From contig OY970261.1 in NCBI GenBank assembly GCA_963715635.1, forward strand, positions 496,001 to 560,000: a stretch of 64,000 nt of DNA, written 5' to 3'. This document shows, piece after piece, positions 1 through 8,933 of the stretch (its first letter is position 1; every line of letters begins with the position of its first letter). The stretch is from JAPKZH01 sp963715635. Its GTDB lineage: Bacteria > Acidobacteriota > Aminicenantia > Aminicenantales > UBA4085. The position numbers and the translations under genes are program-made. The notes beneath the pieces are model-generated. The model searched no databases. It had not been told where the DNA came from and saw nothing but the letters and a program-made list of their open reading frames with translations.

Positions 1-1
1 G

Positions 2-526
2 GACCCGAACTTTGCGCTCATCCAGGAAAAAGGAGAGCGGCTGCTGCGGTATAATATCGTAACTGGCGAGAAGGCCCCCGTCCTGGAAGCGAGCGCCGGA
101 AGGATCATTGAACCCGCGCTGTCGCCCGACGGCCGATGGATCAGTTTTGTCCTGGGAAAGCGGGACGGACGGGTGGCGCTGTATATAGCCCCGCTGGCCG
201 GAAACCCGCCCCCGGAAAAGGACTGGATCCTCCTTTTTGAGGACGATCATTATCTGGGCTCGCCGGCCTGGTCTCCTGACGGCAACCGACTGTACTATCT
301 TTCGGAAAGAGACGGTTTTTGCTGTGTCTGGGTCCAGACACTCGACCCCAAATCTAAAAAACCGGCTGGCGATGCCCAGGGCGTCTATCACGCCCATCAA
401 ACCCGTTTCAAACTGAATTTTCCGCCCGGCAATGGCACCCTGGCCGTGGCCAAGGACAAGCTGGCTATATGGGGGGGCGAGGCGACGGGCAATATTTATA
501 TGGCGACGCCCGGAAAAAGAAAATGA
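2..526 (+). CDS. PD40/TolB-type beta-propeller protein, C-terminal fragment
   Basis: The frame is open from base 2, so the gene begins upstream of the window; 174 residues are visible. Two PD40-type repeats can be read, with the signatures LSPDGRWISF (about residue 45) and SPDGNRLYYLS (about residue 91). These are typical of WD40-like TolB propeller blades found in periplasmic proteins and in C-terminal sensor regions of kinases from Acidobacteria-like phyla. The protein ends GKRK without a membrane anchor. The missing N-terminus could carry a kinase, a peptidase or a winged-helix domain, so no function is assigned beyond the propeller fold. Confidence 0.7.
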   Translation, partial: DPNFALIQEKGERLLRYNIVTGEKAPVLEASAGRIIEPALSPDGRWISFVLGKRDGRVALYIAPLAGNPPPEKDWILLFEDDHYLGSPAWSPDGNRLYYLSERDGFCCVWVQTLDPKSKKPAGDAQGVYHAHQTRFKLNFPPGNGTLAVAKDKLAIWGGEATGNIYMATPGKRK

Positions 527-667
527 CGATAAGATTCCGTTTTGGAGTCGATAGAACCTGAAATTGCGTCGGACATCGAGTGATCGATTTTTCGCAAAAG
601 CTTTATTTATCGATATCCGCATCCATGTTAGGATGTTTTGAATGCGCTTCTAGAAAGGAGAATCGTA

Positions 668-1414
668 ATGAAAAAAGCGATGGTCTTCGCCGCAACGCTG
701 ATCTTATTGGCAGGGACGGCCTCAAACGCCGGCGCCCAGGACGTTAAAGACATCCTCAACAAGATGATCGATGCTCAAGGCGGACGGAAGGCTTTAGAAT
801 CTATTGCTGATTCAACGACCTTAGGCACGCTGGAAATGATCCAGATGGGCATGAACGGCAGCATTGCCATCTACCAGAAATATCCCAACAAGATGCGTAT
901 CGATGTGGAGATCATGGGAATGACGATGACCCAGGCCTTCGACGGAGAGAAAGCCTGGATGACGAATATGCAGAGTGGGGCCGTCGAGGAGATGCCCGAC
1001 CTCATGGCCAAAAACATGAAGCGCCAGGCCCTTGGCACGCGCGGGGCCCTTCATCCCGAACAATTCGGCATCACCTATGCCTTCAAGGGCCGGGAAAAGG
1101 TTAATGAGAAAGAGTACATCGTCCTGGAGCAGTCCTTCAAGGACGAATTCAAGGCGACGGTCTACGTCGATCCAACAACCTATCTGATCTATAAGATCCG
1201 GGCCAAAAGCATGGACGCCACGGGGATGGGAGGAGAAGTTGAAACGGAAACCGTCTATGGCGATTATAAAAAAGAGGGCGATACGCTTGCCGCTCATACG
1301 ATTTCGACGTTCCAGAATGGCGCCGAGGCTATGCGCATGACGCTTACCAAAATCTCCCACAATTCAAGATTGGAAGACGCTTTCTTTAATATGCCCAAGT
1401 CGCCGACGGATTGA
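668..1414 (+). CDS. Secreted LolA-like outer-membrane lipoprotein-sorting-type protein
   Basis: 248 residues. The start at 668 is chosen because AAAGGAG (654-660) lies just upstream and the protein then opens with a clean signal peptide (MKKAM, hydrophobic stretch, cleavage near AGAQ). The mature part begins with DILNKMIDAQGG, a common opening of periplasmic LolA/LppX-fold proteins of this type, followed by alternating beta strands (SIAIYQKYPNKMRID, YVDPTTYLIYKI). Such proteins are predicted to bind a lipid or lipoprotein acyl chain in the periplasm. There is no lipobox. It stands alone in its orientation group; the exact ligand cannot be inferred. Confidence 0.6.
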   Translation: MKKAMVFAATLILLAGTASNAGAQDVKDILNKMIDAQGGRKALESIADSTTLGTLEMIQMGMNGSIAIYQKYPNKMRIDVEIMGMTMTQAFDGEKAWMTNMQSGAVEEMPDLMAKNMKRQALGTRGALHPEQFGITYAFKGREKVNEKEYIVLEQSFKDEFKATVYVDPTTYLIYKIRAKSMDATGMGGEVETETVYGDYKKEGDTLAAHTISTFQNGAEAMRMTLTKISHNSRLEDAFFNMPKSPTD

Positions 1415-1623
1415 AACCCCCTATGGCTTCGCAAATGAGCAAAAAACGATTTCCTGCAGATATTTTATCGACTCACGAGGAGTTGAATCATAACAGAGAA
1501 ATTCGGCCAGTCGAAAATAATCGACGTATCTAAGTTGGTTCATGATGAGGCTGGCAGGGCTGAAGTCATTGCCCTCGGGTGTCCCTTTTATCTAGATTAT
1601 TTATCGGAAGGAAATGTGAGAAC

Positions 1624-2142
1624 ATGGAAGACTGGATCGTCAAAGATATTTTTTTGAAAGCTAAGAAATCTTTAGAAAAGCTGAACGAATCGCTTCGCCT
1701 GTTTAAAGAATTTATCGAAGAAGGAAAGACTCAAGACTTAAAAAAATATTATTTGGCCCGGATGTTTCTCAAAGAAGGGCGGAAATTATGTGAAGAAATG
1801 ATAAACGATGCAAAAAAGTTTCTTGGCCCTCTGCCGGCCTATCTCTCAAAAGAAATTATCGAGGCGAGAACTCAATTTCTTAAAGCGACAAAGGTTGTTG
1901 TCTTGAGTCAAGATTATGAGGGATTGGCGAGGGAACTACTGGAGGATGAATTAATGAAATCGTTCATGAGTTCCGAAGAAATAAGAATCTTCCTCAAAGC
2001 GAACTTCCAAAAACAACAATTGGGAAAGCGGAAGCTTCCGAACATCAAGGCCAGGATGGTCATCGATAAGCTTAAGAAAGTTGAACTTCAAGCGTTAGCT
2101 GGGCAGAAAAGGGCTTCCGAAGAAGCTCAGAATAAAGCCTAA
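1624..2142 (+). CDS. Hypothetical helical protein
   Basis: 172 residues. ATG at 1624 follows CGGAAGG (1605-1611) and is preferred over a GTG at 1579 that has no ribosome site. The sequence is charged and predicted almost fully alpha-helical (many K, E and L), with no signal peptide and no membrane segment, so a soluble cytoplasmic helical bundle is likely. Base composition is more A/T-rich than the neighbours, which may point to separate acquisition. No family is recognised. Confidence 0.6.
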   Translation: MEDWIVKDIFLKAKKSLEKLNESLRLFKEFIEEGKTQDLKKYYLARMFLKEGRKLCEEMINDAKKFLGPLPAYLSKEIIEARTQFLKATKVVVLSQDYEGLARELLEDELMKSFMSSEEIRIFLKANFQKQQLGKRKLPNIKARMVIDKLKKVELQALAGQKRASEEAQNKA

Positions 2143-2344
2143 TTCCTTGGACGATCGAAGGCCGCGAGCGGCCGGCTCGACCCCAAGACAGGCCGATATG
2201 AAACCGAAGGTGCCCGGACCTTCGGCATTTACCTTGGCAAAGACATGAAAGCCGAAAGCCGTAAGGTGGAAGGCGTACTCATCCGCTCTCTATTCACGGA
2301 GAAAGGCGCCCAGGGCTGGCTTGGCCTTCTCGCCGCGCAAGCCC
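2143..2344 (+). pseudogene. Possible decayed coding fragment between two genes
   Basis: The frame beginning at 2143 stays open through this gap and reads like real protein (RLDPKTGRYETEG near 2173, then GIYLGKDMKAESRK, then TEKGAQGWLGLL), but it has no start codon with a ribosome site and runs on into the antisense of the next gene. I read it as the 3' remnant of a lost gene. The parent family is not recognised; it may be chance coding-like sequence in a G/C-rich gap. Confidence 0.25.
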
Positions 2345-2935
2345 TTAGGAAATCAGCCGCTTCCTTAGACAGTGGGCCGATTCGGCGATGGAAACCTGGA
2401 GGTATCGGGACAGTTCCTTTTCGCAGCGGGTGATCGGCCCCTCCGATCCCGTTTCGACTCGCACCGCAACAAACACCGGACCATCTCCGGAAAGCACGTC
2501 GGGCAACTGCTTCTCGTAAAGCTCCGCATCTTCGAAATAATAAACCCGCTGGAAACCCGCACCGCGCGCCAGCATGGGAAAATCGATTTGGCCGGCGGCA
2601 GGAATGAGTTGGTTTCCCGTAATTTCGTAGGAATCGTTTTGGACGACAATGAGCACCAAGTTTGCGGCGCCGGCGGCGATTATTGTGGCCAGGGTGCCCA
2701 ACGTCATCAGCATGCTCCCATCCCCGTTCAAGCAGATGACCTTGCGCTGGGGTTGGGCCAAAGCAATGCCCAAGGCCAGGTCGGCGGTGTGCCCCATCGC
2801 GCTGTCGGCTGAAGCAAAATCCAGCTCGCTCGACGAAACCTTGCCCCAGGGGCGAGTCACACCCATGCAGGTCACAACGGCGGCTTCGCCACGGAGTTCC
2901 GCCAGCGGTTTCAGCAACTGCTCCTTCGTCAACAT
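2345..2935 (-). CDS. ThDP-dependent decarboxylase, C-terminal (beta) subunit; sulfopyruvate/phosphonopyruvate decarboxylase-like
   Basis: 196 residues. It contains the thiamine-diphosphate/Mg signature NGDGSMLM (about residue 80) followed by the conserved QND about 30 residues later, and matches the pyrophosphate-binding half of ThDP decarboxylases. The Pyr half is a separate gene directly upstream, the split seen in sulfopyruvate decarboxylase (ComD/ComE) and in some phosphonopyruvate decarboxylases. ATG at 2935 is chosen because it lies 17 nt after the alpha-subunit stop; an upstream in-frame ATG at 2992 would overlap that gene. Neither coenzyme M nor phosphonate genes are nearby, so the 2-oxo acid substrate is open. 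Confidence 0.75.
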   Translation of the reverse strand: MLTKEQLLKPLAELRGEAAVVTCMGVTRPWGKVSSSELDFASADSAMGHTADLALGIALAQPQRKVICLNGDGSMLMTLGTLATIIAAGAANLVLIVVQNDSYEITGNQLIPAAGQIDFPMLARGAGFQRVYYFEDAELYEKQLPDVLSGDGPVFVAVRVETGSEGPITRCEKELSRYLQVSIAESAHCLRKRLIS

Positions 2936-2952
2936 GGTCAGTTCCGGCTTTC

Positions 2953-3492
2953 CTAACACATATCCTGGGTCACCAGCAGCGCGACCGGCCATGATTCTCT
3001 CTGCGCGCGGGCGAACGCTTGCAAGATCTTCGGGAGGTCGGCATCGGAATTCAAGAAGTCAAAGGGCACGCCCCAGGCGTCTAGAGTCGGCTCCGTCACG
3101 AGAGCCGCCGAGTCCAGATCTGGTCTGCTGAATTTTTCGGGGTCCCATGGCTCTGGCGTCTCGCCGACTGCCTGGCGGCGCATCTTCGAATAGCCGCGAT
3201 AGGTAATCAAGCAGAGCAGCGGAATCCGCATGCGCTGGGCCGTTCCCCTTAGTCCATCTCCGCTCTCGAGCAATCCCGTGTTCTGCACCACGACCGCTGC
3301 GTTTTTCCCGCCGATCCATAATCCCGAGGCAAGAGCGAAAGCTTCACCTTCCCGCGTCACGGCAAGGAAGCGCACGGAATCATCGCGGCTGAGAAGGGCG
3401 GCGAGAGCCGCCGACGTATTATCCGCCAGGCCGACTACGTGAGTCACGCCGCAGGCCTTCAGCTCTTTTAAAACCAATTTCGCTTGGAGCAT
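2953..3492 (-). CDS. ThDP-dependent decarboxylase, N-terminal (alpha) subunit; sulfopyruvate/phosphonopyruvate decarboxylase-like
   Basis: 179 residues corresponding to the pyrimidine-binding half of a ThDP decarboxylase. TREGEAFALASGLW (about residues 46-59) carries the conserved glutamate that activates the cofactor, followed by the VVVQNTGLLESGDGL segment typical of the Pyr domain. It forms an operon with the beta subunit. Together the two would make an alpha/beta enzyme that decarboxylates a 2-oxo acid bearing a sulfonate, phosphonate or similar group. Substrate assignment is inference. Confidence 0.75.
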   Translation of the reverse strand: MLQAKLVLKELKACGVTHVVGLADNTSAALAALLSRDDSVRFLAVTREGEAFALASGLWIGGKNAAVVVQNTGLLESGDGLRGTAQRMRIPLLCLITYRGYSKMRRQAVGETPEPWDPEKFSRPDLDSAALVTEPTLDAWGVPFDFLNSDADLPKILQAFARAQRESWPVALLVTQDMC

Positions 3493-3672
3493 CGTTCAAC
3501 CGGAGTTGCCGTCTTTTCTTTCGAGCTCTCCGCCGCGGGAGAAGACTCCCAAACTAATGAGCCCGACCGTAATGCTTTCTCGACATGAGAATAATCCAAT
3601 CATTCATGCGGCGCAAGTGAAATAGGGTGATAGACTACCCATTTGCCAATTTTCCAGCGCTTCATTTGGAAA

Positions 3673-3700
3673 TTGATATTGTCTCGCGAATTATTATAAT
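3673..3700 (+). promoter_or_regulatory. Sigma-70-type promoter for the glycosidase gene
   Basis: TTGATA (3673-3678), a 16-nt spacer and TATAAT (3695-3700) lie 45 nt before the ATG at 3746. A good ribosome site (AAGGAG at 3734-3739) follows. Confidence 0.6.
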
Positions 3701-3745
3701 CTTTAGTCTGCCTCGTCCCGATAGCCATTAAAAAAGGAGCCCAAG

Positions 3746-6517
3746 ATGGAACCATCAATGAAATCTCCGAGATTCCTTGTCTTGTTCCTGCTACTTATCT
3801 TGATTTTATGCGGCGCGGCCCTTTCAGATTTGGGCCGGCCCGGTTCGCTCCCGGCGAATCGAGGGTTGCGCAAGGCCGTCCCATTCGAGACGCTCCAGAA
3901 GGACTTCCGCAACCCGGACATGATCTATGCGCCTTTCATTTTCTGGTTCTGGGATGAGCCTCTCGACTCCGCCAAGATGGCGGAGATAGCAAGTGTGTTG
4001 TGCAGCCAGGGGTTCAACCCCGGCTATGCTCACGCCCGCAAGTCCATGGTCAAAACTGCCGACCTTCCTGACGAGGAATGGCTGGGAGATAAATGGTTTG
4101 CCGCTTTCGGTGCCGCTCTCAAAGAAGCTGAGGCGCGCAAGAACTACCTCGGCTACTGCGATGAGTACTGGTGGCCCAGTTTGCAGGCCAACGGCCGCGT
4201 GCTGAAGGCGCACCCCGAGCTGCGGGCCGAGTCGCTCCGTTGGGAGATCCTGGATGTGCCGGGTGGGGCAGAAGTGCAGTTGCCGGCTTCGTTCTTCGCC
4301 GTCGCCGCACAGCTAGACTCGCCCCTTGCCCACGCCAGCGCCGGCGATAAAAGGCCATCTGCCGTGATCCGAAGCCGGACGCTGCAGGTCATCGGTGAAG
4401 GCGAGCCCTTCATCTGGAAAGCCCCTGCTGGCGGCGCGTGGCGCGTTTATGCGTTCAATAAATATAACCATAACGGTCTTGACGGCGGGCAGGTTAACTA
4501 CATCGACGCGCGTCTCGCGCCTGCCTTCATCGAGATCGCCCTGGAACCCTACGCCCGGCGCCTAGGCAGCCGGCTAGGCGGATCGATCCCCGGTGACTTC
4601 ATCGACAACGAAGGCGACTACGGGTGGCAATTGGCATGGTCCGACACGCTCGAGAAGCGCTACAAAGAACGTTACGGACGCGATATCCGGCTCTGGATGC
4701 CTCTAGCTCTTGATACGGATGCCGAAGGCCTCTTCGCGAAAGCACGCTGGGAATGGTTCGACGTCGTCACGGACATCTACGCCGAGACATTTCGGGCACT
4801 AACCGACTGGTATGAGAAGCGCGGCATGTATACGAACGGCCACTTCTGGGAAGAAGGAATTCAGCCCCAAGTAAGCGGCGTCGGAGACCACATGAAGATA
4901 CTGCGCGCGCTGACGGTGCCGGGGCAGGACTGCCTCGGGCGGAAGCCGCTCCGCGTGCATGACTTCAAGGAGGTCGAATCGGTCGCGGAGTTCCAGAACG
5001 TGCGCGCCGCGACGGAGCTGATGGGTGCCGGCGCCTTCGAGGGGACGCCCTGGGGGACATTCAATCCTCCCTTCCTCAAGCAGGCTGTTAATGCCGTGAT
5101 CGCGTGGGGATGAGCCACATCAAACCGCATGGCGTCTTCACGACGCGCAAGCTGACAGGCAATCCCTGGCCGCCGGACTGGTACTCGGAGAACCCGATGT
5201 TCCCGTATTTGCACCTGTGGACCGATTTCGCGCGGCGGGCCAGCTTTGTCAATTCCATGGGCCACGCCGTTCCCGACGTCCTGCTGTATAATCCAATCGA
5301 ATCGGCTTGGATCCATGCCGACGCGGACCTCCTTGACGTCGAAATGTGGTCGTTCTCCGAAAACAATCCCCAAGGGAAGCGGATGAATGCGATCGATCGG
5401 GTCTATGCAAAAGCTATCGATGATTTGACGGCGGCCCGGGTCGAATTTCTTGTCGGCGACCGCTACTATCTTAAGCAGATGGAGGTGAAAGCGGCGAATC
5501 TCGTCCGCGGCGAATTCACGTTCCGGACGCTTGTCCTGCCGGCGCTGGACATCCTGCCGCTCGAGATGGCCCGGAAGATCGTTGATTTCGCAAAAGCCGG
5601 CGGACGCGTTTACGCCCTGGCCGAGCTTCCGACGGCCTCGATCGAAAAGGGGATGGGCGATCCCGAGATGAAGGACCTGATGGACATATTGAAGGCAGAG
5701 CCGACATTCACTGCCTGTCCTGAAGGCGGACTGAAGCCGTTGCTGGATCAGCCGGCGGCCGGCCTCGAAAGCCCGGTCCGGTTCATGACAGGAGCCTTCC
5801 CAATGTTGCAGCACCGCCGCCGCATCGACGGCCGAGATTTCTTCTGGCTGGCAAATAACACAGACCAATGGCAAACGTGCGAGGTTGTTCTCCGCGACGT
5901 CCGCGGCGCTGCCTCGATCTGGGATTGCGAAACCGGCGGAATTCGCCAGGTGGCCTCTAACGATATGCATGACGGAAGCAAACTCGCTATGGTCTTCAAG
6001 CCCTATGAGGCCTACTGGCTTGTTTTTGACCCGAAGAAGTCGGCGTACAGCGGCCAGCCGGAGCGCAGGCCGGAGATCGATGTCGTCTCGACCATCGACG
6101 GACCTTGGAAAGTAATCTACGACGCTAAGATCCAGCCGGTAATGGAGTACCCGATGACGCCGCCTGGAGAGTTCGCGAGCGGGGTGGAAAAGCCGCTTGA
6201 GGACTGGAAAGCGTGGAGCCTGGAGAAGTTCAGCGGCTTGTTGGATTACTCTAAAACGATTTCTGTGGATAAGGCAGGGAAAGGGATGCAACTCGACTTG
6301 GGGAAAGTATGCCATGTCGCCGAGGTCTGGGTGAACGGCAAGAACTGCGGCGCCCGGCTGTGGGGGGCCCTATGTATTCGATGTTGGGGGTGCGCTGCGC
6401 CGAGGGGCGAATGAGGTCCGGGTGCGGATCGCCAACCTAATCAACAACAGCTATGGCGAGTTCGCGGAGTCGGGCTTGCTCGGCCCGGTCCGCCTGGTCC
6501 AAGTCCGGAGGCCCTAG
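3746..6517 (+). pseudogene. GH106-like glycoside hydrolase (alpha-L-rhamnosidase type), two frameshifts
   Basis: About 920 residues when the frames are joined. An N-terminal signal/anchor (LVLFLLLILILCGAAL) shows export. The catalytic region has FIFWFWDEPLDSAKM, GYAHARKSM, GDFIDNEGDYGW and GHFWEEG, as in GH106/rhamnosidase-like enzymes acting on plant or exopolysaccharide. The C-terminus is a GH2-like sugar-binding jelly roll (HVAEVWVNGKNCG). Frame 1 stops at 5113 after NAVIAWG, but the protein continues as MSHIKPHGVF in another frame, as if one G were missing from the GGGG run at 5106. A second break in the G run near 6361 needs one G removed, after which LWGPYVFDVGGALRRG continues to a TAG at 6517. 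Either the gene is dead or the sequence has two homopolymer errors. Confidence 0.7.
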
Positions 6518-6519
6518 GT

Positions 6520-6548
6520 TTGACATGGTTGGCGATGTCTCTTATAAT
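6520..6548 (+). promoter_or_regulatory. Consensus sigma-70 promoter
   Basis: TTGACA (6520-6525), 17-nt spacer and TATAAT (6543-6548) form a perfect consensus promoter. It starts 2 nt after the glycosidase stop and drives the small gene at 6580 with a leader of about 25 nt. Confidence 0.85.
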
Positions 6549-6579
6549 ACGGACATATCTTTAAAGTGAGGAATTTAGC

Positions 6580-6762
6580 ATGTGGACACTAACTATTTAC
6601 TTGAGTGATGATACGTCCGTTTCTGAGGATTTCGAGGTCGTGAGTCAGGCAGAAATTAGGGTCAATAAAATATTGCAATCTGGATTTAAGGGGAAACAGG
6701 GAGACAAAACAATTTATTACCCAGTCCATATGGTCAAAAAAATGGAGATAAACCCGAAATAA
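6580..6762 (+). CDS. Small hypothetical protein
   Basis: 60 residues, MWTLTIYLSDDTSVSEDF then KTIYYPVHMVKKMEI. A ribosome site (GTGAGG, about 6566) precedes the ATG and a consensus promoter lies just upstream, so it is very likely expressed, probably at a high level. The alternating polar/hydrophobic pattern suggests a small beta-rich soluble domain. There is no signal peptide and no recognised family. Confidence 0.65.
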   Translation: MWTLTIYLSDDTSVSEDFEVVSQAEIRVNKILQSGFKGKQGDKTIYYPVHMVKKMEINPK

Positions 6763-6837
6763 TAGATAAACCTGTTGAGCGAATCATAAAATATAAGGAT
6801 CGGGCATTTAACGCCAGATAAGGGCTTGCCCGGTGGC

Positions 6838-7518
6838 CTAAATGGCTTTGTCCAATTGGACTTTGCACGCTGAAATCTTGCGCGCCGAGATGTCCGAATA
6901 AGCAGAAAATGTTTTGACCGATCCATTGGGGAAGCTGGTGAAATCGATAAACGAGTTGCTGAGCAATGTCCCCTCCGCATCGTAAAGGGCGACCACAAAC
7001 TTGGCGATGATTAGATTTTTTCCCGTGTTGTTTTTCAATTCGCCGACGATTTCGGTAATTCCATGAGAGTCTCGAAAGTTGATTTTTCTGGCCGCGAACC
7101 CGCTGCCGATGTCCTGGAACATTTCCCGCCTGGCACGCTCCTCAGCCGTCAGCCTGTCCTGTTTCAATTTGCCAATGATTGTGACTTCGTCTTTGGCGGA
7201 TCGGGCGATCGGCTTTCCCGCAGCTTTGGCCGCCAGCGTTTCTAAAAGGTTGAGGGCCTCATCGTATTTTCCCAATTGCTTTTCTTTCATCGCTTTCTCA
7301 AACATCGATTCGGGGGTTTCCATGAATTGAGCGACTTCTTTCTCTAGATCGGCGACTTTGGCTGTCAGTTCCCGATTTCTTTGTTCCAGATCGACCAATG
7401 TCCGCTTTAACGTCACATTTTCTTTCTGGAGTTCGGCACTGGGGTTGCCGCAAGACGCCAGTGCGGTGATCAAGCTGAGCGCACAAAGAATCTTGACGAA
7501 GCGATCTATTTTTTTCAT
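6838..7518 (-). CDS. Lipoprotein with coiled coil and FxLYD-like domain
   Basis: 226 residues. The signal peptide ends in a lipobox (LASC, cysteine at residue 23), so it should be a lipid-anchored envelope protein. Residues about 28-68 are a coiled coil (AELQKENVTLKRTLVDLEQ), followed by a TPR-like segment (FEKAMKEKQLGKYDEALNLLETL). The C-terminal domain has EIVGELKNNTGKNL and VVALYDAEGTLL, the pattern of FxLYD domains, which are beta-sandwiches of unknown binding partner. No linked operon gene. Confidence 0.7.
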   Translation of the reverse strand: MKKIDRFVKILCALSLITALASCGNPSAELQKENVTLKRTLVDLEQRNRELTAKVADLEKEVAQFMETPESMFEKAMKEKQLGKYDEALNLLETLAAKAAGKPIARSAKDEVTIIGKLKQDRLTAEERARREMFQDIGSGFAARKINFRDSHGITEIVGELKNNTGKNLIIAKFVVALYDAEGTLLSNSFIDFTSFPNGSVKTFSAYSDISARKISACKVQLDKAI

Positions 7519-7769
7519 GGTCTATTCTCTCCTAACGATCTTCTCAAAGCCTCCAGCTTAAGGAAAGGGCGAATTCTCGACATGTATCATTTATCGACAG
7601 AGGCCTAATTGCGCAGAGAGTCATTCTGCTCTTAGTAAATTGTTTCGTCAGATTCGAAAAAAAACAATACTCTTTGCGGGTGAATTAGGGGGTGACATAT
7701 AGAATCCATAAAGGGGACGGTCCAGGTTAACGCATTGATATCTAATTCATTAAGCTCCAAATAAGCCGG

Positions 7770-8702
7770 CTAAGCCTTGGCACCTCCGGGGGGAATTTCG
7801 GGGCGCGGGAACAATTCATATTCAGGTCCGAACTGGGCCAGGAACTCCAGGCTAAAAGCCCTGAAGATGTACCAGACGGGAAGGGTGACGACAGTTCCTA
7901 TGTAGGGGATCGCTAACAAAAACCAGCCGATGCAACAGGTGATCAGCCCGGCGAAAACCACGACGACGGCGAATAGGATGATCAGGACGATCATCAGCAG
8001 TTCATACAGGATGAAAGGCACAGGATGCTGCCCGAAGAGCGATAGGAAATGTCTCCAGGCGGGGACCGCTTTGATATTGTTCTTGTACATGATCGGGACT
8101 ACGAAATCTTTCAGGAATCCCGAAATAAACGCTATGAAAATCATCAGAAGAAGGAAGGCCAGCCCCATCACCAGGCCCAAGCCAATGTGGATATGGTAGT
8201 AGCTATGACTTTTATAGAAATGAGCGGCTGTCAGATAGAAAAAGGCCATCAGAAGGAAGGACAGCAAGAGCCCGATAAGAACAAAAACCAACCGCCATCG
8301 GAATAGTGAATTGCCCAATGCCTTGAAACGCTTCCAGGGATCGGCAATTTCGGCTTTGTCTCGAACAACATTGTCCAGGAACATGAACATCCCCCTTGAA
8401 CTCAGCCACAGGATCACGATCCCCAGGACGATTAAAACCGATATTCCGAAAGCAATGACCATGAACCAAACCGGGTGGCCGACCAGCCATCGCCAGGCTC
8501 TGTCCGGAAAGCCGATGAACTCACGGAAGCTTCCCCGATCGCTCCACCTCGAGGTTACCGATCCATTGTGCCAGGCCGCCAATCCAGCCAGGAAGGCGCT
8601 GAACCCAAAATAAAACCATTTTTGCAGGTCGAAAGGCTTGAACAGAGCGGCCTTCATCCGGTTCCAAGCGCGGCCTAAAGGTTCGAAATAAGCGATCTGC
8701 AT
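7770..8702 (-). CDS. Multi-pass membrane protein of unknown function
   Basis: 310 residues. The start at 8702 (MQIAYFEPLG) is fixed by the strong AGGAGGGG ribosome site just upstream; the frame is open much further but lacks other support. The protein begins with an amphipathic segment (RMKAALFKPFDLQKWFYFG) and has five to six hydrophobic helices, including FMVIAFGISVLIVLGIVILW. This architecture (FEPLGRAW, PFDLQKWF opening) recurs in uncharacterised membrane proteins of several anaerobic phyla. It is divergent from the purine permease; no function is assigned. Confidence 0.65.
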   Translation of the reverse strand: MQIAYFEPLGRAWNRMKAALFKPFDLQKWFYFGFSAFLAGLAAWHNGSVTSRWSDRGSFREFIGFPDRAWRWLVGHPVWFMVIAFGISVLIVLGIVILWLSSRGMFMFLDNVVRDKAEIADPWKRFKALGNSLFRWRLVFVLIGLLLSFLLMAFFYLTAAHFYKSHSYYHIHIGLGLVMGLAFLLLMIFIAFISGFLKDFVVPIMYKNNIKAVPAWRHFLSLFGQHPVPFILYELLMIVLIILFAVVVVFAGLITCCIGWFLLAIPYIGTVVTLPVWYIFRAFSLEFLAQFGPEYELFPRPEIPPGGAKA

Positions 8703-8831
8703 GCGGCCCCTCCTATCGAAAATCCAATTTCCTCTTTGCTCCATTCTATACGACTTGCCGCCGGGATAAAAGATTTCTTTTGTTGGATGTTTTGCCCAAG
8801 GAGAGAAGTCTGAGCGCAGGCACATTGTTGC

Positions 8832-8859
8832 TTGACATTCCACTTTTTCCGGATATATC
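8832..8859 (+). promoter_or_regulatory. Probable promoter of the purine permease, with overlapping inverted repeat
   Basis: TTGACA (8832-8837), 16 nt, TATATC (8854-8859). The -10 overlaps an imperfect inverted repeat (GATATATCTT, TCTTG, AAGATATC, 8852-8874) that could be an operator. No purine riboswitch motif was seen in the leader. Confidence 0.45.
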
Positions 8860-8933
8860 TTTCTTGAAGATATCTTTCTGTTCACCAGCAACCAAGATGG
8901 AGAACAAAAGCCATTGAGGGGAGGAGGTTGACC

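Noticed and set aside
1494..1640. Short frame reading QSKIIDVSKLVHDEAG before the helical protein
   Set aside because: No start codon and about 50 codons; looks protein-like but cannot be supported.
4861..6315. 484-codon open frame on the minus strand
   Set aside because: Antisense to the glycosidase; composition is a shadow of its codon use and it has no ribosome site or recognisable domain.
7700..7745. GGGGACGGTCC half-palindrome
   Set aside because: Resembles one arm of a different repeat type but no matching arm or second copy was found.
8852..8874. Purine riboswitch upstream of the permease
   Set aside because: No conserved purine aptamer core could be found; only an imperfect inverted repeat.
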